64,000 nucleotides of DNA from Stromatinia cepivora (taxonomy: Eukaryota; Ascomycota; Leotiomycetes; Helotiales; Sclerotiniaceae). The notes under the pieces were generated by a model. It saw only the letters and a program-made list of their open reading frames with translations, ran no database searches and was not told the DNA's origin. The stretch lies in the NCBI GenBank assembly GCA_014898415.1, contig RCTD01000006.1:1240001-1304000 (forward strand), given 5' to 3'. The first letter of the stretch is position 1. Each line of letters starts with the position of its first letter. This document shows positions 37,851 to 51,302 of the stretch, piece after piece. Position numbers and translations under genes: made by a program.

Positions 37851-39193
37851 CCTTATGACTTGATAACGGAGAATGCAAAGTACGAAGATAGATAATTTTT
37901 GGAAGATTGAGATTTTGTCGCTGCTGGTTAATCATTAAGGTAGGGTGATGATGTTTAAGTTAGTTATTTTGACATCATAATCCGAGGAAAAGAAAGCATA
38001 ATATTGGGATATGCGTGGGATGCGAAGTCGGGGGAAGGGAGGACGGCCAAGGATGTGTGTGATTTTTCAAGTCAAAAGCTTTATGAATACATAAATAGTC
38101 TGTTGAACAATATACCGGAAGCCATTTACTATGTATACCCAGCAGATAATCATACAACAACTACTCTTTCTTTTATATCTGATGATAATCCCCAAGTACT
38201 AATGCCTCAACCCTTTCCTTCTTGAAAGTTCTCTAGACAATTACAGTGATTTCGTCACTCATAGTTCACATTGCCAGATCAACCTTCCTCTGAATATGTT
38301 GAAGCCTGCATTCAATGAAAGCTCTTCGCTGTAGTATATGTATCAAGGCATTTACCCTGAACTCAAAATGGGTGTTTTGCCGACTTCTAACTCTGTACAA
38401 GATGGAATTATGATGTCCTCCAAATCAGAAAAATTGCATTCAAGCACGATAAATAATTTACTAGGTATTTACCCTCATAATCTAGATACAAAGAGAAGAC
38501 ATATATTATTCTTTCCTGATCTAATTATTAACTAAAAAATCCTCGGAACATATGATATCACACAACCGACGCCCCATCTAACCAGTTGTCGACTATTTAA
38601 AGAAAAAAGAAATCACATTTTCCACCTTATGAAAATACGTATTGTCTTATGATCTGTCCCGATAATCTTAAGCCTGGCACTGAATATTTCCTGATAAATA
38701 ATTGGTGTTGAAAGGCGACATTTGCTTATGTGAAAGAGCTACTAGATAGTTTTGATTATGACTTTTACTAATTATCCACCCCTAAGAGAACCTTAAAATA
38801 CTTCCTGTATGATTCTTCCTGGAAGCACCCCAAATTTATATGGGAAGAACATTATGTACATATATTTGTTAGGCAAAAGTCAAAAAACTAGATTCTCAAT
38901 ATTCGAAGATCATACGAAACTAGTTCGAGTTAAGCAAAAACGAAGCTTTAATTATTTCGAAGTATATATATATTTATGTTCGATTATTAATCATATTGTT
39001 ATTAGTTATATTATTATTAATCATATCCGAATTTTTGAATATTTTTTTTACTTAAATCATTCATTTTACTATTATACTGCAAGGATAATATTTTGTATAG
39101 TATATATAATAATTTAAAAAAATTTAATTTAAAATCAATGATTTTAACTCAAAACTAACGATTTTAGCTCAAATCTTAAAGAATTGAAGAGCA

Positions 39194-39232
39194 TAATGAT
39201 CTTCAAAAATAAATTGATTTTGAAGATCATTA
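39194..39232. repeat. Perfect 15-bp inverted repeat (hairpin)
   Basis: TAATGATCTTCAAAA at 39194-39208 is the exact reverse complement of 39218-39232, separated by a 9-base loop. It lies in AT-rich sequence outside any gene, so it may be an element relic. Confidence 0.7.
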
Positions 39233-39829
39233 ATTGAAGAATATAAAGAATTTATTAGTTCATTTTGGACCTACTTATCCTTCCAGGAAGAGCAAAAAAT
39301 GATGAAAAGTATGCATGGGAAGTATTTCTAGCTCCCTTAAGGCACGCCTAGATTTATCGGCCGACTACTTGGTTGTTGGTCTTTGAAGAGGGCCCTATTT
39401 TTTTTTGGTTTACATGGGTATACATTCTCGAAGAGAATCCTTTTTAATGCGAAACTTAATTGGGATCGATGGCGTGATGTGTTTATTGTACTAGGTTGGC
39501 TTTAGAGTTGGCGAGATGGCGGAGTATGCTTGGATTTTTAGTCATGGAGATTGAGGGAATTTTCCTTGGAATGATGAGATGGGGTTCAGCGAGATTCCGG
39601 AATGTCGTTCACAGTGTATGGTTGGCACGATTAAGAAAGGAGCTTGTAAAGCGGTTTCTGGGAGCAGTGAAGGATGCTAGCTAGTAGGAACATTGATTGA
39701 CTTTATCATTGTGTTGGTTCTATTGCATTTTAATAATGATTAAGTCATCGCAAGATGATACGACTTCACCAAATATGACATATCATTTGCGTGGGGTATA
39801 AATTATACCAATCATATTTTATTCTATGT

Positions 39830-40997
39830 TTAAATTTCCGAAGATTTCTGACCTTCTTGAGATCCGCTATTCTCCTGATCCTTTGCAAATGTGCCTGCCA
39901 CTATCAATGGGAAACAAGCAGTTGCCTCGACATACACCTTAACACTATCAGCTCCAACCTTAATTTTTCCCCAACTAACTGCCTCATCTGGTCTTGCTCC
40001 GGCATCGCTTCCATCAAACTCTTGTGCAGTATTGATATACACTGCGCTCTCGGCTCCATTTCTCATAAGACATGCATTCGCTATGTGATGTTTGACTACA
40101 CCCCCACCTAAAATTATCATTCCTGCTCGTTTGGCTCGCACGGCTAAGGTGTTTATCCTGCGGATATCTTCAACGAGGTCAACGCGGAGTTGAGCCGGGG
40201 AAGATTTAAAGGTGTGAAAGTAAAGCATATCGCCTAGGGATCCGTCGGTAAGAGCTGGACAGAAAATAGGAATGTCATTTTTGTAGGCCCAATAAAGTAA
40301 GGATTCTTCATTATTGATTTCTTTCCCCAATCTCCGGATAATCTTGCTGGGGGTCCAGTGGATGTGATTATCGGTGTCGGGATTTTTCTTCGATTCTTCT
40401 TGTTCCGTAAGCATGGTATCGAGAATGGGCATCACCCAGTCTTCGAATGCGCAATAGTTGTTATTGGGGACAATAAGGTTTCCGATACGGTTTTGACCTT
40501 TGGCGCGTAGATCGGCCCCAGGAGTAGAAAATGAACCCATGTAGGTGGGACCAAGACATTTGATGATGTCTTCTTCAACGCCGCCGGCAGTGGTGACGAT
40601 TGCGGAAATGTGGCGGTGTTGAGCGAGGTAGCGGAGAGTACCACGAAGTCCACTCGAAATCAAATTGGAAGTATATCCAAGGAAAATGGTGGTACGATCT
40701 GAAGTTTCCGGATCACGCCATGCACGCTGGGAATGTTAGCTTCGTGTTGTTAATTAAAGAGGGATTTCGCACCATGTTATTGATTATTCGAACAGCTTCA
40801 CCAATAGAACTTGCTTGAAATCCCATATTGTTCATACCACTTAGAAGATCGTCAACGATTATAGGACGGCCGGCGAACTTGTTGAAGTCGAGTTCTTCGA
40901 CTTTTTGTGCATCGACAGGCATTTCATTTGAGGGGACTAGAACTGCATCCATGACGGAGGAGGGAGGTGCTCCATTGTTATTGGATGTTGATGCCAT
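39830..40997 (-). CDS. DYS1: Deoxyhypusine synthase
   Basis: NAD-dependent cytosolic enzyme that transfers the aminobutyl group of spermidine to a lysine of eIF5A, the first step of hypusine formation. Two exons (40997-40773 and 40726-39830), separated by a 46-nt intron (branch GCTAAC), give 373 residues, close to the usual length. Visible family blocks are [87 protein letters not shown] and [20 protein letters not shown]. The Lys of EAVSWGKI falls at residue 329, the position of the human active-site Lys329. The start MASTSNNNG is chosen because the longer ORF upstream lacks family similarity. The donor GTGCGA is weak but is confirmed by the reading across [12 protein letters not shown]. Confidence 0.96.
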
Positions 40998-42614
40998 TTT
41001 CGGTAGATCTGTATTCTGGATATTCCAATACCAAAATGTAGAATATATCTGCATACAAGTGGTCGAAATTCGAAGATGGACCCTACTCTTCACGTGATTG
41101 AACCACAAACCAATGGTAGCTAATACAGCAGTAATTGGGGTGATCGTTCCACTTGAGTAAATTATGTATAAAATACAAAGAAGCGTCTGGTTTTCCTGTA
41201 AGTCTTGGTATAGAAGAGGGGAAGTTGACTGGATTTACTCAAGTGAATGTCTAGGCTTCTCTTAGTATGCAAACGAAAAATTTGATGATGGCTTTCGAAG
41301 TTGCGGATGTTTTCAAAAGTGTAGACCGGGAATCATTGAATCTCACCAAGATTTATTCAGGAGAGTGAAGATTTTTATTATTCTGTCTAAGAAATATGTA
41401 CAGAATAATTAATATATATCTTCATATATCTCTACCTATCAATATTTGAGTAAACTTCAATCAAAAAGTTTGATGAGAGGAATCAATCAAAATAAGCGAT
41501 GTAGTGGGTCAGTGTAACATTTTGCTTTTGAGGCTCTGCATGCACGTGTCATCACTACTGCACAAAGGGTCTGTGCGTAATCGTCAAGCCACATCTTTAA
41601 TGATTAGGTAATGAAAAATCTTTCAATGTTGTGGCTTGCGCAGCGATGCACGGACTCTCGGCCCCTCTTGCCTGCTGAATTTATGGGGTACCTGGTAGTC
41701 CTTACCGAAAAGAGAATATATCCAAGAGATAATAAATACTATTCTTTAAAATCTATTATTCAATCGAAGAATCTATATATATATAGATAAAAATTAATAT
41801 CTAATTTTTTTTAAATTCTATTTAATCTGTTCGGATATAAAACTCTATATCCAAGATACGAATTATTATTAAGGAATTTTTATATCTGTAATTAAAGATG
41901 AATAGATTTTTGATCCAATCAGCTTTGCTATATACCTTTTCTGATTCAAAGTAAGCAGACTCGTGATTCGAGAAAATGAACGAGCAACCAATCACAAAGT
42001 CTAAAGACAACTTTATTGTCAAATCTAAATTAGGATTCCGAAGTTCAATATGCTATGAATTGAATTGTCTGATCTCAATTGAAACATCGAAGAGTTGTCA
42101 TATTTCGATTTTAATCTTGGTGTTGTACGGGTGCCTATAATTTAAGGTTTTAAAGACTAGCCCATGCTCGAAGTTAACCTCATTCGATATCGGGCCGCAG
42201 ATGCACGTAGCCTCATTTGAACAAGGCCATTTCGAGAACTTCAGAACTTCAATTCCTTGAATTAACATCTGCGACAACTCAAAGATTCTAAGCATTCAAT
42301 TCTATGTGGCTCTCACCGTCTATACTTACGGTCCATACTCAGCGTTAATAGTCACTCAAAATCAATACCTACCATTTATACTTCTCCTTTTGTTGATGTT
42401 GTTCTAATCCATTTTGGTTGGAATAGCGCTGGCCCGGCAGAGCGGTACTAGCTACAAGGCCATATTAAATAGTCAATAAGATACAGACTAGGGGAAGACT
42501 CCAGATCACTAGGAATTGTCATAAATCAGAGTCTTCCGCTCCTACATACCTCATACAATGTTTGTCACTCTGACACTCTCCATTAAACAATTGGCTCTAA
42601 CATTAACTCTTTAG
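40998..42614. other. Divergent promoter region between DYS1 and the SNT1-like gene
   Basis: This region holds promoters for two divergently transcribed genes and the unplaced first exon of the SNT1-like gene. It is AT-rich at 41690-42060, with the imperfect palindrome GGATATAAAACTCTATATCC near 41834. An intron of the SNT1-like gene probably ends at 42614 (branch-like CTAAC, acceptor CTCTTTAG). Confidence 0.5.
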
Positions 42615-45600
42615 GACTCGACCGCATACACAATATGATTCAATTGATGGAAGACGTTCCCCTCGAGATCGTTCCCCTGTAGAGCGATCTCCAAGACGAT
42701 ATCTCGACAGTCGCGACTCGGACACATACAGAGGTGCTGCGCGTGGTGGAGAAAGGCGACGATCACCATCGAATTCAAGAGCGAATACTGCTGCATTTAA
42801 CCACAACCAAAATCGAGAACTTTTTTCAGATAGGCATATACCTCCGCGAGATACAAACAGAGATACATCCTTACGTGATCCCCCTCGTGGGCCAAGGGCT
42901 GGCTCGAAAAGCTATATCGATCCCCCGAGCGGCCCTCGCGGCAACAGTTTTGGCGATGGGTATCGGGGCGACTTTGGATATCGAGGTGATTTTAGAGGTG
43001 GCAGAGGTCGTGGCCGTGGAAGAGGTGGCTGGCGGGATGAAAGCAGAGATCGCGACCGAGATCGGGATCGAGACCGTGGCCGAGAAGTCGAGCGAGAGAG
43101 GGACTATAGAGATATGCGAAGAGATAATAGAGGACCCTTGGTTCCATTTCGCGATGATCGAAGCCGTGATCGAGAATGGGGCGGTCGGGACAGCTTCAAA
43201 GGAAGAAGGCCTTCTTCACCTATTGGAAGAGGAAGATCTCCTAATTACAATAGTAGAGATAATCGTGATGCGCCTTCAAGCCTGGATCTGGATCGTGCTA
43301 GAAGAGGTTCCCGAGACGGTCCAATGTCTGTTACCTCGCCTTCCTCCGAGTCAGCTCAACCATTTGTGCATGGCTATGGTAGGGCTCGGGGAAGTGGAGT
43401 AGGACGTGGACGCGGTAGACCTTACTACGATGAACCCTACCATCGACCTCAAGTCCGTAGTCGGTCTCCGGAACCAAACTTTCCTCGCAGATCTCAACCT
43501 TCAGCTAGTAAGTTCCATGATCTTGACCATTTCTCCATTTTTTTTTCCCGCGTCGCCCTGGTTCTTGTCCATGCACAAGGTGCATGCGTGCCTTTTAATA
43601 TGACGCTGACTTTACGTAGCACCCCCTCCCCAAGTACCTGCATTTGGATCAACTGGAGCATCAGCCTCGGTCAGTCAAAGTCCTGTGCCAGGAGTATCTG
43701 TCCCGACTGCTCCCCGTTTCCATGCCGGCCGTGTGGCTCCAAGTAATCACTACATTTCTGCAAAGTCTATTATTCCACAATCTATTGAAAATCCGCCGTC
43801 AGATGCCAGGTCGGAAACACAGATTGTTGCAACGCCCGAACATAAATTTGATGATGCAGCACGAGTGAATGAACAACATCGCCAGCGAAAACCCCTTTTT
43901 GGTAGACGGCCACCCAAGATTCCGATTACTGATGACTATTCCGATTCTGATTTAGATCCCTTCAATGATGATGACCCAGAGGATGAGATCAATTTTGAGA
44001 GTGAATTGGCGGAGGTTCGACGTAGTATGAACGATGCTCGCAACAGGCCCGACCTACCACCTCTTGACCAATTCTTCATTGTTAATTCATTCAAAGACCT
44101 GCCTCTTGTCCCAGATGGACGAGACGGTTCAGGCGTGTTGAAAGAGTGCATTCCTCTAGAAAGCGCAAATGATAAGCCTGACACAACGATGGAGGGCACA
44201 TTAGAGTCCGGGCCTGAGCCCGAACATCACTCCGCACCTCAGCAAGAGCTTGTCGCAGTGCCGGACTCGACACTCAATATGAATCCCGTTGAACATAAAT
44301 TTATTGATAGTGAAAATCCTGCTCATGCAGTGTTACCACCTCAGACACCATTCACCCTAACGACAACTACCGACGCCGGGGAATCCGAAGGATCTCAAAA
44401 CCCCATGCGCCAGCTTCAAGCTGCTGATTCTGAGAAGCCAGCTATGCTCTCTGGGGATCTCCCACTACAATCCGCGGCACCAGCCAAAGATTCCAATGTC
44501 CTCAATGATGCTATTGCAAAGGATTCCATCACCAATGAAAATCCATCTACGCCAGCAATTCCTCGTTCCACATCACCGCCGCCTGCAAGAAGTCAATCGC
44601 CTTTGGAAAGTGATTCCCGAACTCCGACCAAGATAGCGGAAAATGGCGGCCATGTTCCACCTCATCACATAACTACAGAAGCGGATGCAGTATTTGCCAA
44701 GGACCAGTCCATTGACGAGAGTAGTTCTAAAGCTGGTGCTTCCGAAGGAGCTTCTCCAGAGGGTGGTGCATCCAAGGATTTCGAAACCCCTGCTATTCAA
44801 CCTGCCACCATCAAGCCTGCAGACATCCAGCCTTCTACAACTAAGTCATCACTATTTCCAACCACTGGACTTGAAACTAGCGACGCTCAAAACGTCACTC
44901 AAGATACTACTAGCTTGGAACCTCAAGCTCTTGGTGTGGAGATTTCAAATTTGGAGAGACCACCTCAGTCATTGCAAGACCACTCGAAGCATATCTTGGA
45001 ACCCCATATAGAGGGGACGATCGTGGGGGCTCATGCGGATATACCATTGCCCATGTCAGATGAAGCATCCAAGTTTGATCCTGAGAAGGTTAAGACATTG
45101 GAACCCAAGCCACTGCATAGTCATCTACCATCTATCGACCCTATCGATACCGAGATTCTGCCAGACGCTCAAGCACTTGAAGATGATTCTTTGATTAGCC
45201 CAAAAACCACGGGTCCCGTCCCGGGATTGGTGCCGGAAGATATAAGTGGCGATCATCCGATGGAAGGTGTAGTCCCAGAGGCATATGAAAAGGATAGATC
45301 TATCAACTTGGAAATTGGTAATGATAACGTTGCCCATCCCGAAGGGGAGATCTACCGTAGTCGAGGAGAACCAGCCGGACCTTATGATTATGTGCGACAA
45401 CAGATACCGTCACCAGTACCACAAGCTCCAGAACTTACTATGGAAGTTCCCGAAGAAAGTGATGATGACGAAGATGAAGCTGAACAGGCCGGATTCGAAC
45501 TTCTCCGTCAAAAACTTGTTCAACAAGAAGCTGCTCTTGAAGAGGATCGCCAGTTTAAACTTCTTGAATCTGTTAAGCACCCCAGGGATACGAAGACACC

Positions 45601-48600
45601 TCCTCCAGAAACTTTACCTATATTTAATTATAATAAATGGGACGAGGATTCCGAGTTCTTGAACTCCCTCGAAGTTGACGCAGATGCTGAATCTTCTCTT
45701 ACGAGACTTATCGAGGAAAAAATAGCGCAGAGATGGAGGGAACAACAAGAAGAGGGCAAGTCGTGGTCGGAGAGTTATATCAAGTACCGTAGATTTACTG
45801 ATATGGATATGGATCCGATCGCTGTGCGCAGTAGAGAGGTATTTACTAAAGCACAGAAAGGAGAGGCCGAGGAATTGGTCGAAAGAGGCAAATCGGCAAC
45901 TGGCTTAGATCTCAAAGCAGAGGGCCAACGGCGCACTGGGAGTAGATTTGCGACGGATCATGATATCGAACGTGTGCTTCGTGAATCTGAGCGTGAAGCT
46001 AAAGAATCGAAAGAGCAGCAAGAACAAGATGCCAGGGAACAGACGGCAAATTCCAAGGAAGCGACTATCCCGGACATGTGTTGGGATGAAGAATACAAAG
46101 AAACTATGTTTGTGGATACTACGCACAGGGTTCCATTTGAGCGATCGTTTCGTATGCTCGAGTTTGGAGAGTCCATAGATAATTTTACGGAGGAAGAGGC
46201 TCAGATTTTCCAGGAAAAGTATCACAATTTCGCCAAGCAATTTTCTATTATTGCACAATCCCTTCCGCATCGCGATTACCAGGCCTGCATTCAGCACTAT
46301 TACATTGTTAAAACAACAAATGAGTGGAAGGCAGTCTTCAAGTCGAAGAAGAACCAAGTCAAAACCGGCAGAAGGAAAGGAGCGAAAAAATCTAGCGCCC
46401 TCATTACCAACATTGAGAACGGAGGCGGCAATGAAACAGAGGCTACGCCAGATGTGGAGAATGGAAATGAACGACGTCGACCTAGAAGAGCTGCTGCTCC
46501 AACTTGGAATTTTGAAGCGCCGCCACCCACCACGGACAACGAAGGTGCTAGCCCGGCTCCAACCCCGGCGAAGAAAGTAGCTACTCCGAAAGGAGACACA
46601 AATGGCGAATCAGCTCCAACCAAGAGAAAAGCCAAAACTCCTCGAGAAAAAGCTCCAAAGCAGCCTAAGGCCGGTCAACTGTTAGCAGCTGCCCCTTCTC
46701 CTGCGAGTCGTAACGGTGAATCACCAAATCCTCCTTCAACGACTGTTGCACCCGAGCCTACACCGATCAGGCCTCCCGTTGCCACCACTCGTTATGCTCC
46801 ATATGATAGTCTTCTTTCTCATCAACTGCCAACATTTCCACCTCAGTTTATGCCACCTGAGAGACCTGCACCAGCTAATCTAGAGGCGCCAGTTGCACCC
46901 GAACGCATTGGCTCTGCCCCTCCAACAGGTGGCGAGTCTCAGCCTGATCGTCGTTCTGCTGTTCAACAACAAACTTCTAGCTACTGGAGTGTCCCGGAAG
47001 TGGGTGACTTTCCTGGACTGCTACGACATTTCGGCACAAATTGGGCTGCAATTGCAAAACATATGGGAACAAAAACTCATACCATGGTATATAAAAAAAC
47101 TTTTTCCGATTGGCTTGAGATCACGAAAGGCCAAACTGGCCGTAAGCGTCAGGCTAACATTGCTGAACAGGTCAAGAACTACTATCAGCGCTCTGTCGAT
47201 TCTGGGAGCAAAAAAGAATGGGAGCAGATCACTCGAGAGGCTGATTCGAAACGTGACAGAGGCGAATCTACTGGGCCAGCGCCCACTCCTTCTGCCCCAA
47301 CAAAGCGACGATATGATCCCACACCTGCACCCCTATCGAGATCAGCATCTGCTATGGATCTAGATGAATTATCTGCTAGTCAACCTATAATTCTCCCTCA
47401 AACTTCCCCTCCTCAATCCACATTGAGTACCAGGTTTCCAGCCTTGGCTCAAGCCGGACCGGTTCCTCAATCAATGAATCAGACGATAACTCCTAGTTCC
47501 TTGCCTTCCAAACGTTCACATCATCAAGCTAACCAACAGAGCTTATCTCAAATATCACAGCAACAGCAACAGCAACAGCCGGCATCAGCACCACCACCGA
47601 TAACAACCACCTCTCAATTAAAATCACAACCACAACAAATGCAAAGCCAACAAGTTAGACAATCGAGAGGTCCCTCCATGGGCTTCTTCACTACTGATAA
47701 TCAACGTTCCACACCACAGTCTACTCTTTCCCAGCAATCTCAAAATGCTTCGCCAATTTCAGATCCGGCCACTATTGCTTCTCAACGATCGGCTCGGGTC
47801 GCTGCTGAGGAAGCTTTTCTAGAGAGACAGAAGGCTCTCGAACAAGAGAGAATACGAATCTCGCAAGAACAACAACAAGCCACGGACAGACTTGCTCTAC
47901 AAGAGCAGGCCCTTCGAGAACAGGCGATTCGAGAGCAGGCAATTCGAGACCAAGCCCTGTTGCGTGAGCAGGCGCGTGAGCAGGCTCTGTTGCGGGAGCA
48001 GGCCCTATTGCGAGAGCAGGCTTTATTGAGAGAGCAGACCGTCCGAGAGCAGCAAGCTTACCAACGACGAGAGCAGATGAGAGAAATGGAGACTCATGCG
48101 GAACATCAACAGCGACAGCAGCAGCAGCGAAGGGAAAGAGAATCAAAGCAAGAACAACTCGAGCGAAACTTAAAAAGAAAACAGGAGCGTGATCACGAGC
48201 AGCGAGAACAGCAAGATCGAAAAGAAAAGCGAGAACAACGAAATTTTCAATTGAAGCAAGAGGAGGTTGAGGTACGAAACCCACAGCAGTATGAATATCC
48301 CGCGCACTCCAGCCGTACAGGATCAATGGCACCTTCAAGACCTGAAGCTCCATATGCGGCAGTTTCCACAACGGACATTCGAAGGCAAGCTCCACCTCCA
48401 GTCCCACACCAACAATATGCTGCGCGAAGCCAGGGCGTTCGAAGTTTGCTTAGTGATGGTATGGGTGTTCCTCAAAACATGATTCAATCTCCATCTCCCG
48501 CTTTCGGCCGATCAGGCATTAGTACCCCACCTATCCAAGAGCAGTATTCAACACCACCGCCTCAACCAGCTGCTGTTACCGCCATCCGCCAACAAGACAC

Positions 48601-49678
48601 ACCAAGGAAGACTTCCAATATTATGTCATTGTTGAACGATGAAACCAGTGAACCTAGCAGAGCTCCACCACCCCCAGCACAAGTACAATCTAAGAGAGGT
48701 GGTGGTACCCCAGCAGTTCCTGTGCAAAGTTCTCGAACCCCACCACCTCCTCAACATCCATTGCAAACATCGCGTTATACATCACATTCATCACATCCAT
48801 CACAAAGTTTACAACAGTCACAACAAATACCTCAGCAGATGCAACAGAACCAGCAAATGCAACAGGTTCCACATCAGATACCTTCTCAAACAAATCCACA
48901 GCACGGATATCCACAATCATCTTCCCAATCCATGCATCAACATTCATCTTCAGTGGGTCGCAGTTACACACCAACCACTTACGAAGGCAGAAGTCATGCG
49001 CCCCCTCCTGCTGTCCAGCATCATCCGATATATTCTCAACCCTCTCGCCAAGTAATTGCTTCGCAGTCTTCATCTATTCGTCGAGAGCCTCTAAACGAAA
49101 TGAATGCTCCTAGTGGGTATGCACGCAGTCCAATTACAAAACTCAATGAGTCCCCCTATTCAGCGACTCCTCCTCCTGTTGGCCACCAGATGACACGTCA
49201 GACAATGTCATCTCCTCATGACTTGGCTCAAGCGTCTGATCGTGATATTTACAGTCGCCAATCACAGTTCGCTGTGCCACCGCAGCCAAATACAGCGGTA
49301 GACTTCCACACAGCACCTCAAGTTGGGGCCGGCCATCGATCAATGGCCTTCGGACAAAGCGGTCACAGAACTCCACCGGCACGCAGCCAATGGATTCCAG
49401 CTCATCAGGTGGGTCATCATGTGCACACTTCACGACAAAACAGCTTCGAAGCCCGGAACTATAATTCTGTTTCATCTGCATCAGCTCCGGCACAACAAAA
49501 TTATGCCCAGGCAACTTCCCATCACATGCAGTATCAGCAACATCAACCTCAAGAGCGTTTTGATCATCACTTTGAGCGAGAGCAGCGTGAGAGAGAACAG
49601 CGTGAGCGAGAGAGGCAAGATAGGGATAGGGAACAATATTACCGAAGTCGGGAAGAACAACGGGACCCACGGCGATAG
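42615..49678 (+). CDS. SNT1: SNT1/NCoR-like double-SANT corepressor (first exon not located)
   Basis: Scaffold of a Set3C/NCoR-type histone deacetylase complex in the nucleus (family knowledge). Two visible exons, 42615-43507 and 43620-49678, join in frame (GCT A / CA) and encode at least 2316 residues. The reading frame is open from the acceptor at 42614 but has no ATG before 43114, so an upstream exon with the start codon is missing here and this entry is 5'-partial. The N-terminus is rich in Arg, Ser and Gly (RGGRGRGRGRGGW, RDRDRDRDRDRGRE). The core has PFERSFRMLEF, then a first SANT (46181-46330, NFTEEEAQIFQEKYHNFAKQ, CIQHYYIVKT) and a second SANT (46978-47117, YWSVPEVGDFPGLLRHFGTN, WAAIAKHMGTKT). 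The C-terminus has poly-Gln, REQALL repeats (about 47900-48050), a long charged coiled coil and Pro/Gln-rich disorder. The domain pair and spacing match fungal Snt1. Confidence 0.9.
47895..48060 (+). repeat. REQALL-type codon repeats within the SNT1-like gene
   Basis: Near-identical 15-24 bp units encode repeated (R)EQA(L/I) and LLREQA segments. They form part of a long Gln/Glu/Arg-rich coiled coil. Length variation between strains is likely. Confidence 0.8.
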
Positions 49679-51302
49679 ACATGTCGACTTGTCGTGTTCT
49701 ATGAAATACAAATGGAAATAGTTGGTATATTTTTTTCAACTGATCCCTGTTGCACGACTCCTCAGGTTAATTACTGGAAAAGTTGTTCCTCCCAAGTGAT
49801 CAAGAAGTTACGTGGGCTGGATGTGGAAAGCTCCAAAAGTATGACCATATGTAAATTCTGTATGAAATCAAAGATTAATAACTACTCTCATGCTGTCCTT
49901 ATCGTTCTAATAGTGATAATCCGTGTTCTTCGACTCCTTCTCTCCACTTCTCTATTAAAGTTCTTCTAAATAGACACCTGTCTCGCCTCACCCCTTTCCA
50001 AACAGCAGCCTTGGCGACCACTTCACCTCCCACAACACCTCTTTATCGATTTTCAGAATCGCTTCAACTATTCCGTGTCGTTGCTCTTTCCTGAATCACA
50101 TATACCGATTGATCTCCTTTCAATATCCTCATCGTACAAGCGTCTACTGGACCTTTTAAAATCTCCCAACATACTAACTTGTGTGCTACAAGCATGAAAC
50201 TGACTTTGGGCACTCGGATTTTTTTTTTGAGATGTACGATGAAGATGATGACTACGATTTACGAGTCGATGGCTAATATCTTATGGTATTAATTTCTACC
50301 ATTCTTATGTATTTTACATGACCGTTGGAGAGTTTTCATGCAAGTGACTTTTAGCGACGTTGCCTAGATTCCTTTCCGCGATCAAATCTACAATTCGATC
50401 ACACACCTTATTGATAACTTCGGGAACTTTGTCTAACACGCCTAATCTGTGACTTATAAGATCTCAGGCCCAATGCCGTTACTGTTAATAAGTAATAAGG
50501 AGGTGTGTGCGCTTGGTGGGTGGCGTATATTCGTATGCGGGGATTGAGATTGGGATGAGATTTTAGGGGTCACGGATGATGCCAAGAGGATGGGTGGGGA
50601 AAACGAGTGAGAAGAAAAGAGCAAACCGCAACAAGTTTAGGGAGGGGGATAGACGCAGGAAAAGCTTCACATAATGTTTTTTTTGGAGGTTCGGTTACAA
50701 CGTTCATGCATCCCGCTTGAAATATGAGATGGTAGTAATATCAATATGCTTTTCTTTCCTGATAGTAAATGTCTATTATGGAGTGGAAATCTGGATGTCA
50801 GATTGGATGCTTTTTTTGCCCTGTTATTGCATATATATTGTATAAACAGTGAGTAGATGAGCGCCTGTTGCACATCCATAAAGTTGATAGAGATTTCAAC
50901 AATGTTTAATTTGGCCGCCGTCGGCGAAGAGAACCTATTACCTAATTCCGTGAGATGGTTGAGGCCATCCCCTTTCTTCATACTTGTTTACGCAAATCAA
51001 AATCAGACCCGTTCCCTGCTAAGACGCTTCCTCAACCTCTCAACCTCACACCGTTGTGTTCTCGAGAGGTATCACACTATTCTTCTTTATCTCCCAGACA
51101 TTCTGCTGGAAGACTCTCAAACAAAGCTGTAGCTTTGGCCTTAACTCTCTCCTTCTTGACTGTACTAATCTCCATGTATTTGACAGTTGGACGTTTCCAG
51201 GTGGAAAGATCAAGTGATGGCTAGAATCTACCCTCCTCCTCATGGATTGTATATTCCCCTTTTGATAATTAGTTCTGTTAATTAATTTCCGCAGGTGATA
51301 CG
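49679..51302. other. Intergenic spacer, 3' side of the SNT1-like gene
   Basis: Contains the 3' flank of the SNT1-like gene and the 3' side of the minus-strand 2EXR pseudogene. Only short overlapping ORFs without coding character were seen. Confidence 0.5.

Larger units (their letters stand above)
37402..39829. other. AT-rich intergenic region with degenerate repeats
   Basis: No supported gene. It contains three spaced copies of a TAAATGTTTGA motif (37614-37850), an AT-rich block at 38930-39260 with a 15-bp hairpin, and a short coding-like stretch at 39499-39683 that is interrupted by a stop. Confidence 0.45.

Noticed and set aside
42734..43402. 222-codon ORF on the plus strand
   Set aside because: Overlaps the Arg/Gly/Asp-rich exon of the SNT1-like gene in another frame. 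The SNT1 frame joins across the intron at 43508-43619 and shows the family's low-complexity N-terminus.
45905..46357. 150-codon minus-strand ORF
   Set aside because: Antisense to the first SANT region, which has clear family residues on the plus strand.
47772..48407. 211-codon minus-strand ORF
   Set aside because: Antisense shadow of the Gln/Glu/Arg-rich repeats of the SNT1-like gene.
49143..49739. 198-codon minus-strand ORF
   Set aside because: Antisense to the C-terminal coding region of the SNT1-like gene, with no domain or splice support.
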